From NCBI GenBank assembly GCA_031296325.1, contig JARLFY010000012.1:1-64000 (forward strand): a DNA stretch of 64,000 nt, read 5' to 3'. Below the pieces are notes generated by a model that saw only the letters and a list, made by a program, of their open reading frames with translations, had not been told where the DNA came from and did not search any database. The position numbers and the translations under genes are program-made. This DNA is from Acidobacteriaceae bacterium. GTDB taxonomy: Bacteria; Acidobacteriota; Terriglobia; Terriglobales; Acidobacteriaceae. Below, one piece after another: positions 57,069 through 64,000 of the stretch; the stretch's first letter is position 1, and each line of letters starts with the position of its first letter.

Positions 57069-59234
57069 TTACTCCTCCTCCTCGTCGTGGATGGGCTTCT
57101 TGGCTGCGGCCAGAATTTTTTCGGCGATGGGCTGCGGGACTAGGTCGTAGTGCCCCATCTCCATGCGAAAGCTGCCGCGGCCCTGCGTAATCGAGGTCAG
57201 CGCGGTGCCGTAGGTCAGAATCTCGGACATGGGAACCTCGGCGCGAATCACCGTTCCTACGCCGCTGCTCTCCATGCCTTGCACTCGTCCGCGACGGCCT
57301 GTGAGGTCGCTCATCAGCGCTCCGGCAAACTCGTCCGGAGCCTCGATCTCGATCTTCATTACCGGCTCCAGAAGCCCTGGTCTGGCCTGCTCCATGCACT
57401 TGCGGAAGCCGATGTGCGCGGCCATCTTGAAGGCCATCTCGCTCGAATCCACGTCGTGATAGCTTCCGTCGAAGACCGTCACCTTGATGTCCACGACCGG
57501 GTAGCCCGCCAGATAGCCGCGCGCCGCCGACTCGCGCACACCCTTCTCCACCGCCGGAACGAACTGTCGCGGAATCGCTCCGCCGAAGATCTCGTTGGCG
57601 AAGACGACGCCCGACCCGCGCGGCAGCGGCTCGATGCGCAGCTTGCAGTCGCCGAACTGCCCATGGCCTCCGGTCTGTTTCTTATGCCGCCCCTGCGCCT
57701 CGGCCTTGGCGCGAACCGTCTCGCGGTATGGCACCTTCGGCTCGTGCAGGATGACGTTGGTGTGGTAGCGCCGCTTCAGCTTGGAGACCAGCGCCTCGAT
57801 GTGCGGCTGCCCAGCGCCTGCGACCAGAAAGTCGTTGGTCTGCGCATCGCGATAGAACCGCACCATGGGATCGTCTTCCACCAGCTTGTGCAGAGCGGGG
57901 GCGAGCTTGTCCTCGTCGGCGCGGGTCTTCGGCTCGATGGCGTAGGTCATCGCCGGCTCGGGCATGGACACCGGCTCGATGAAGAGTTCGTGGGCCTTAT
58001 CGCCCAGCGTGTCTCCGGTCAAGGTCACGCGCAGTTTGACCGCCGCGCCCAGATCTCCCGCATGCAGCTCGGCCACCTCCACCGGCTTGCGCCCCTGCAT
58101 GATATATAGATGCGGCATACTCTCCGACTCCTGCCGCGTGTAGTTCATCACCGCAGAGTCGGACTTCATCACGCCGCTGATGACCTTGAAGAAGCTGACC
58201 CGCCCCGTGAAGGGATCGGTCATCGTCTTGTAGACGTAAATTGCCAGCGGCTCCTTGTCGTCGACCGGCCGCATGACAATCTCTTCCTGCTCCTCGATCA
58301 CACCCTCGCCATTACTGTCGTTTCCATGAACCGCCGCCGCGACCAGCATGCGTCCCTGCGCAGCCACCGCCTCGCGCTCGGTCGGAGCAGGAGCGTAGAC
58401 CTTGAAGAAGTCCAGCAGATGATCCGTCCCCACGTTTCTCAGCCCGCTGGCGTAGAGTACGGGAAAGATGTTGTCCTCGCGAATCGCCTCGTGTAGCGCG
58501 GCGATCAGATGCGCCTCGGGGATCGTTCCCTCCTTGAAAAACTCCTCCATCAACTCGTCCTTGCCCTCGGCGACCAGCTCCACCAGAGCCTCATGCGCGG
58601 CCTTGGCATCGGCCACCATCGCCTCTGGAATCTTGCCCACCTCGCCCCGCCCGCTGCCATTCGGCTCATACAGAAAGGCCTTCATCGTCACCAGATCGAC
58701 CACGCCGTGAAAGCCATTCTGATCGACGATGGGCAACTGCACCGGAACCACCTGCCGCCCCCACTTCTCCTGCATCAGCTCGATCATGTGCTGCCGCCCC
58801 ACGCGACTGTCGGCCTTGGAATGATCCACCTGATTGATGACCAGCACGCGCGGCATATTCACCTCGGCGGCGTACTTCCACGCACGATCCGTCACTGCCT
58901 CCACTCCGGTCTGCGCGTTGACGACCACCAGAGCCGCCTCCACCGGCAACATCGCCGCGCGCGTCTCGTACAGAAACATGTGGAAGCCCGGCGTATCGAC
59001 CAGATTGATCTTCACCCCATCCCACTCGACGTACGCCGCTGCGTTGGACATGGTCGTTCGCCGCGCCACCTCTTCTTCGTCGTAGGCCGTCACCGCCGAA
59101 CCGTCCTCGACGCGACCCTGCGTTGTCGTCATCTTCGCCGCTTGTAGCATCGCCGCAATCAGCGTTGTCTTGCCGCTGTGCGCGTGGCCCACGACCGCGA
59201 TATTGCGAATGTCCCGTCCGAGATAAATCTTCAT
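57069..59234 (-). CDS. EF-G paralogue with altered G motifs
   Basis: 721 aa from ATG 59234 (MKIYLGRDIRN), which follows GGAG at 5 nt; the track's GTG 59240 overlaps that site. All EF-G domains are present: G domain (GHAHSGKTTL, DTPGF), then domains II-V with GGHGQFGDCKLRIEP and the C-terminal GRRGRVQGME. The G4 motif is NQVD instead of NKxD, and the RGITI of switch I reads RRTTM. It is therefore an EF-G-like paralogue (FusA2 group or ribosome-recycling type), not the housekeeping fusA, which normally lies in the str operon. Confidence 0.88.
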   Translation of the reverse strand: MKIYLGRDIRNIAVVGHAHSGKTTLIAAMLQAAKMTTTQGRVEDGSAVTAYDEEEVARRTTMSNAAAYVEWDGVKINLVDTPGFHMFLYETRAAMLPVEAALVVVNAQTGVEAVTDRAWKYAAEVNMPRVLVINQVDHSKADSRVGRQHMIELMQEKWGRQVVPVQLPIVDQNGFHGVVDLVTMKAFLYEPNGSGRGEVGKIPEAMVADAKAAHEALVELVAEGKDELMEEFFKEGTIPEAHLIAALHEAIREDNIFPVLYASGLRNVGTDHLLDFFKVYAPAPTEREAVAAQGRMLVAAAVHGNDSNGEGVIEEQEEIVMRPVDDKEPLAIYVYKTMTDPFTGRVSFFKVISGVMKSDSAVMNYTRQESESMPHLYIMQGRKPVEVAELHAGDLGAAVKLRVTLTGDTLGDKAHELFIEPVSMPEPAMTYAIEPKTRADEDKLAPALHKLVEDDPMVRFYRDAQTNDFLVAGAGQPHIEALVSKLKRRYHTNVILHEPKVPYRETVRAKAEAQGRHKKQTGGHGQFGDCKLRIEPLPRGSGVVFANEIFGGAIPRQFVPAVEKGVRESAARGYLAGYPVVDIKVTVFDGSYHDVDSSEMAFKMAAHIGFRKCMEQARPGLLEPVMKIEIEAPDEFAGALMSDLTGRRGRVQGMESSGVGTVIRAEVPMSEILTYGTALTSITQGRGSFRMEMGHYDLVPQPIAEKILAAAKKPIHDEEEE

Positions 59235-59429
59235 TCTCACTCCTCTTCCGTTTCTGATCTAAAGTCAGTCGTTGAGGACGCACCGTCTTCGGCGGCTTCC
59301 TCGTTCAGAGCGCAAAATCTACTGCACTCCAAGGAACCGGCATCGTAACACAAATGCAATATACCTTTCGCCCCCATTCCTCCGACGAGTGGCAGCAACC
59401 TGACCAGACGAACGCAACAATGGCACAGC

Positions 59430-59472
59430 AAGACAAAGGGCCGCATCCTTATCGGATACGGCCCTTCGTCTT
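59430..59472. terminator. terminator hairpin downstream of thiC
   Basis: A long stem (AAGAC/GTCTT, AGGGCCG/CGGCCCT, ATCC/GGAT with a short loop TTATC) starts 22 nt after the thiC stop codon. No long T-run is present, but the stem is strong enough to end or stabilise the thiC mRNA. Confidence 0.65.
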
Positions 59473-59493
59473 GACTTGCTGCCTTGCGCGAAT

Positions 59494-61017
<1,524 letters not shown>

Positions 61018-61112
61018 CTAGAAAGTATACCTGCAACCGCCCTCGTCTGCGGCTCTGGCGAAGCCACCGCAAAGCGATTCGGAAAAACACAGGATGTCAG
61101 ATTGCCCATAAT

Positions 61113-61250
61113 CATTAGAGCGTTTTTGTCTTGCTATAGACACAAAATGTATTGCCATCCTAAACAGTTACCCAATTGCCGTAGCCCGTTATTTATCATT
61201 TCGCATCTCTTTATTTGTCATTCCGCAGCGAAGCGGAGGAATCTGCTGTC
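61113..61250. repeat. dispersed repeat, type A and tail in inverted orientation
   Basis: Read minus, the type A core (61250-61211, stem ATTCC/GGAAT) is followed after about 70 bp by the tail motif CTATAGCAAGAC ... CGCTCTAATG (61139-61113). The core-then-tail order matches other copies but the spacing is larger. Confidence 0.65.
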
Positions 61251-61385
61251 ATTTCGCACGATGACGGCATCCCCATCAAGAAAGAGGCTATAAGACCTGT
61301 AGACTCGACGCACCAGAACACAGTGTCGAAATCTATTGAGTGGGGATCTGTGGGGATGTGGATCTCAGGATTCGCTGCAAAGTTG

Positions 61386-61432
61386 CCCTAGGCCTTCGGC
61401 CTAGGCTGGTATAGAACGGGCCTTTGGCCCTT
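61386..61432. repeat. 47-bp double-hairpin dispersed repeat, copy 2
   Basis: Identical over 47 bp to 22939-22985: two short perfect hairpins with a 12-bp spacer. Both copies are in non-coding, repeat-rich DNA. Confidence 0.85.
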
Positions 61433-61466
61433 GCCAGGCAACGGCGAGGCAACGGCAACAGTAAAG

Positions 61467-61500
61467 GCAAAAGCAGATCCCCTTCGGGGATGACAAACAA
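61467..61500. repeat. dispersed repeat, short type A variant
   Basis: GCAAAAGCAGATCCCC then TTC then GGGGATGACAAACAA: the loop is reduced to a tight ATCCCC-TTC-GGGGAT hairpin, while the flanks GCAAAAGCAG and ATGACAAACAA match type A. Confidence 0.75.
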
Positions 61501-61620
61501 AAAACAAGCAACGACAAATGTTGGAGGATCAGTAGAAACGCTCTTTTGCAGATACGTTATATAGATACACCCTAGTATTCAAACAGGTTCCAAAGAAAAG
61601 CTCTCAGCGAAGTAAATCGA

Positions 61621-62085
61621 CTATGCTGACCAACTGGACATGATTCGCTGCTCACATAAGGGCAAAGCGTTCGGATATGTGGGGGTCTCGGAGAAATATT
61701 GAAGTTCCAGGGCGGAAGCTGCGCGCGCTTCAAGATCCTGCCAGGTACCCCGAATCGCAAGAATCACACTCATCTCTTGCTCCAGAATATCTGCTGACCC
61801 TCTAGCCTGGGCCAGAATCAGCTTCGCCCTCAGATTTGTGTAAAACGCGACAAGTTTCTGCGCGAGTTCGCCGCCACCTTCGCGATCAATCCAGTCTTCC
61901 AGATACCCAATGACGAGCAAGGCGTGATTAGCTTCCTGACACCGTTTCTGTATGTCGTTGTTGCGCTGGGCCTCCGCTGCACGCCGTAGATTACCAGCCA
62001 ACGTATCGTAAAGGGCGATCAATAAGCCGAAGCCACTTGAACCCTCGACTGCGGTTCTTCTATAGGCTAGTTCAGTAGGATTCAT
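61621..62085 (-). CDS. fliS: flagellar export chaperone FliS
   Basis: 154 aa. The family start AYRRTAVEGSSGFGLLIALYD and the helix RRAAEAQRNNDIQKRCQEANHA identify FliS, the four-helix chaperone that keeps flagellin unpolymerised before export. The C-terminal 25 residues are longer than usual. GGAG precedes the ATG. Downstream of fliD by 122 nt, the usual fliC-fliD-fliS order. Confidence 0.88.
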   Translation of the reverse strand: MNPTELAYRRTAVEGSSGFGLLIALYDTLAGNLRRAAEAQRNNDIQKRCQEANHALLVIGYLEDWIDREGGGELAQKLVAFYTNLRAKLILAQARGSADILEQEMSVILAIRGTWQDLEARAASALELQYFSETPTYPNALPLCEQRIMSSWSA

Positions 62086-62207
62086 GCTTGTCTCCGGTTT
62101 GGTACCGTTTCACCATCAGTGCGGCTTCGGCATATTGTGAACCGCTGTTTTTCTTGGACCAAGGCAAGAGATCTCCGCCCTGGAGTTATCTGTACCTCGA
62201 ATACGCT

Positions 62208-63632
62208 CTAACCGCCCGATGATGAGTTATTGTTCAACCCCAATTCGGTGTTGATTTGCTGCATCTCGGTTGGGAGCTGTTGCAGCAAGATCTCAGCGCT
62301 GCTGTATTCGCTTGTCAACTTAGTTTTCAGCGGAGCGATGTAGTTGGTCTCGAAGTTGGAGATGTCGGTCTGTAGTCCGTTGTATTCCGTGTTGATGCTG
62401 GACAAATCTACGGTAAAGGCACCGTCGGCTGGGCTAATAAAGCTGGTTAGTTGCTGATCCATGGAGTTTGCAAACCCGTCAAAAGAAACACCCTGAAAGA
62501 AGTTCTGCACGTCGCTGAAGTTGTTCTGGAGTGCGCTGGTCAGCGTGGCGCTATTCACGGTCAGTGTGCCGTCGTTGTTCACCGAAATGCCCAGAGAAGA
62601 CAGATTTGATACCGTTGTGGTGCCCGAAGCCGGTGTATATGTGTAATCTAGCGCCCCTTCGAGAGTGCTCTGCAAGCTGCGCACGGCGGAATCGGTTGCC
62701 AGGACGCCCTCGCTGGTTCCTGTGAATGTGAACTGCGTCTTCAGGTCCGCGATGGCCGCGTTATAGTCGGTCACAAACTGGTTGATGGCCGTCGATGCCT
62801 GAGTCGTGTCTGGAGCAATTGCGAGGTTGACGTTTGTTCCGGGACTCGCATTGAGTAGATTGAGAGTCACTCCGGGTAGAGCGCCAGTCACGGTATTCGA
62901 TGCGCTCGCGATGGAGATACCATCAACGGTCAGTGAAGCGTTGGCACCATTTGTGGCCTGGGAAAAGGTGAGCCCTCCCGCGACTGGAGCGACGCTGAAA
63001 TTGGCGGCGCTCCCTGACGTGTTGCTCACGATGGCCAGGCGCGCACCATTTGCGTCTGTGATGACGCTGGCTGTGACGCCAAGGTTGTCGTTGTTGATCG
63101 TGCTTGCGACATTGCTTAAGGTGCTTGCGCCTGTGCCGGTGGAGATGGTTGTGGTCTTGCCACTGGCATCTGTGATGGTGAAGCTGCCAGCCCCGAGCGG
63201 GGTGGTGGCGCTGGCGACCGTATCTGAAGCCCACGAGGCGGTGCTGGCGAGGCTATTGACCACTACGCTGTGATTTGCAACCGCGCTTCCAGACGCGGCC
63301 GATGCGGAGACAATGGTGGAGTCCGAAGATGACACGGTTCTGGCGGACAGGGGGCCGGTCAGACTATTGAGCGCTTGCACATCATTGTCTAGGTTGGTGG
63401 TATCGCTCTGAATCTGGGTCAGAGCAGTAGCTTGACTTTGCAGCGTAGCCTGCTGGTTTTCCCAGGCAGTCTCCGGGGCCTGGGCAGCGGTCACGGCCGC
63501 ACTGACGGCCGAGGTCACGTCGATACCAGCGGAGGATGCTCCGGTGGCGGCCTGAAGTATCTGGCTGAGGTCAATGCTCGACGAGGAGGATGTCGAGGCC
63601 AGCAGTGTATTCAATGCGGAAGTTGAGCTCAT
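62208..63632 (-). CDS. fliD: flagellar filament cap protein FliD
   Basis: 474 aa. An N-terminal helical D0 region (SSIDLSQILQAATGAS ... TALTQIQSDTTNLDNDV) is followed by FliD_N, flagellin-hook IN-type motif (TITDASGKTTTISTGTGA ... LSNVASTINNDNLGVTAS) and FliD_C (LDYTYTPASGTTTVSNLSSLG ... ISVNNDGTL), with a coiled-coil end. It caps the filament and assembles flagellin. Low in Cys, Ser/Thr/Ala-rich, as usual for exported flagellar proteins. Confidence 0.93.
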   Translation of the reverse strand: MSSTSALNTLLASTSSSSSIDLSQILQAATGASSAGIDVTSAVSAAVTAAQAPETAWENQQATLQSQATALTQIQSDTTNLDNDVQALNSLTGPLSARTVSSSDSTIVSASAASGSAVANHSVVVNSLASTASWASDTVASATTPLGAGSFTITDASGKTTTISTGTGASTLSNVASTINNDNLGVTASVITDANGARLAIVSNTSGSAANFSVAPVAGGLTFSQATNGANASLTVDGISIASASNTVTGALPGVTLNLLNASPGTNVNLAIAPDTTQASTAINQFVTDYNAAIADLKTQFTFTGTSEGVLATDSAVRSLQSTLEGALDYTYTPASGTTTVSNLSSLGISVNNDGTLTVNSATLTSALQNNFSDVQNFFQGVSFDGFANSMDQQLTSFISPADGAFTVDLSSINTEYNGLQTDISNFETNYIAPLKTKLTSEYSSAEILLQQLPTEMQQINTELGLNNNSSSGG

Positions 63633-63708
63633 AGCGTTTGTCGATTCCCTTGCCTGGCCGGATGGATATGAAAGCGTCCCGAATCAGATATTGTCTACAC
63701 GCACTGCT

Positions 63709-63736
63709 CTATCGGCCCTTTGCACCGTCTCTTCTA
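63709..63736 (-). promoter_or_regulatory. candidate sigma-28 (FliA) promoter for fliD
   Basis: On the minus strand GCCGATAG (63716-63709), one base off the flagellar -10 GCCGATAA, is preceded after 16 nt by TAGA (63736-63733), a weak match to TAAA. It lies 77 nt before the fliD start, in the right place for a late flagellar promoter. Confidence 0.4.
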
Positions 63737-63746
63737 GTCGCGAGGC

Positions 63747-63781
63747 AAAAAAACATGGTGGCACCCGGAGGCACCACCATG
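63747..63781 (-). terminator. rho-independent terminator of fliC
   Basis: On the minus strand CATGGTGG/CCACCATG forms a perfect 8-bp outer stem with a GC-rich inner part, followed by seven T residues. It lies 19 nt after the flagellin stop codon. Confidence 0.9.
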
Positions 63782-63799
63782 AGGAAGTACAGGAACATA

Positions 63800-64000
63800 C
63801 TACTGAAGCAGCTTCAATACAGCTTGCTGCGCCTGATTGGACTGCGACAGGGCTGCCATGCCGGTCTGCTCGAGGACGTTGTCCTGCGTCATCTTCGCGA
63901 CCGTTGTGCCGATGTCAGCATTCTGAACATTGTTCTGCGCGCTGGTCAGGTTGGTGACTTCGGTGTTTTCCACGCTGGAGTCCGCAGTCAGTTGGTTGAC
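63800..64000 (-). CDS. fliC: flagellin, C-terminal part only
   Basis: The last 66 codons of a gene entering from the right edge; too short for the ORF track. The translation ends VEQ-type: ADIGTTVAKMTQDNVLEQTG followed by MAALSQSNQAQQAVLKLLQ and TAG. This is the conserved flagellin D0 C-terminal helix that packs in the filament core. The rest of the gene lies outside the window. Followed by a strong terminator, so fliD needs its own promoter. Confidence 0.93.
   Translation of the reverse strand, partial: VNQLTADSSVENTEVTNLTSAQNNVQNADIGTTVAKMTQDNVLEQTGMAALSQSNQAQQAVLKLLQ

Noticed and set aside
57150-58109. 319-aa plus-strand ORF opposite the EF-G paralogue
   Set aside because: Shadow frame; the minus-strand EF-G domains cover the same bases with clear conservation.

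Overview
The window reads as a chromosome segment of an Acidobacteriota member, most likely class Terriglobia (the Granulicella/Edaphobacter/Terriglobus type). The grounds are large TonB-dependent receptors with an N-terminal carboxypeptidase-regulatory-like domain, SPD-2 repeat proteins with a lipobox-like C-terminus, a hopanoid-type HpnK deacetylase, the gene repertoire, and dense small hairpin repeats between genes. This is inference from gene content; there is no rRNA or marker comparison.

Layout. 1-4847 (minus): 5' end of an lpxD-like gene, an HpnK/ChbG deacetylase and a 1222-aa GH13 enzyme. 5218-9845 (minus): pyruvate:ferredoxin oxidoreductase (nifJ) translationally coupled to a dihydroorotate-dehydrogenase-like gene. 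9954-22356 (plus): complex I operon nuoA-B-C-D-I-H-J-K-L-M-M2-N. It has two nuoM genes and no nuoE/F/G, NuoL carries a long insertion in the lateral helix, and the second NuoM lacks a normally conserved lysine. 22432-30203: a decayed nitrilase-family remnant, then a histidine acid phosphatase and TonB receptor (minus) divergent from an OmpR-type two-component system (plus), then tRNA-Cys and tRNA-Gly. 30606-38836: surface and envelope proteins (SPD-2 repeat protein, beta-barrel, DUF481), a YhaM-like nuclease, an S1/P1 nuclease and a PIG-L deacetylase. 39046-42929 (minus): clpX and an oligopeptidase B carrying an in-frame repeat insertion. 43027-51772 (plus): cobalamin salvage and uptake under two cobalamin riboswitches (cobU-btuF, then btuB-btuC-btuD-cobT-cobS-cobC). 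51896-60984: housekeeping genes (gmk, rpoZ, type-4 uracil-DNA glycosylase, DUF2062, plsC-like, uridine kinase, purine nucleoside phosphorylase, an EF-G paralogue, thiC). 61621-64000 (minus): flagellar genes fliC (3' part), fliD and fliS.

How the genes fit together. The most interesting block is the energy region. A four-pump complex I without its NADH-oxidising module sits back to back with a ferredoxin-reducing PFOR, which suggests, but does not prove, ferredoxin-fed quinone reduction. The B12 block is a complete cobinamide-to-cobalamin salvage and import unit without corrin-ring synthesis. The phosphatase/TonB/two-component block looks like an organophosphate (phytate-like) utilisation unit.

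A composite family of short hairpin repeats is scattered through the non-coding DNA from about 24 kb onward. One copy, with a 6 x 21 bp tandem array, lies inside the oligopeptidase B reading frame. Several genes in 35-55 kb have a -10-like box exactly 6 nt before the start codon and no Shine-Dalgarno sequence, which points to leaderless transcripts. At 54504-54525 two such promoters overlap back to back.
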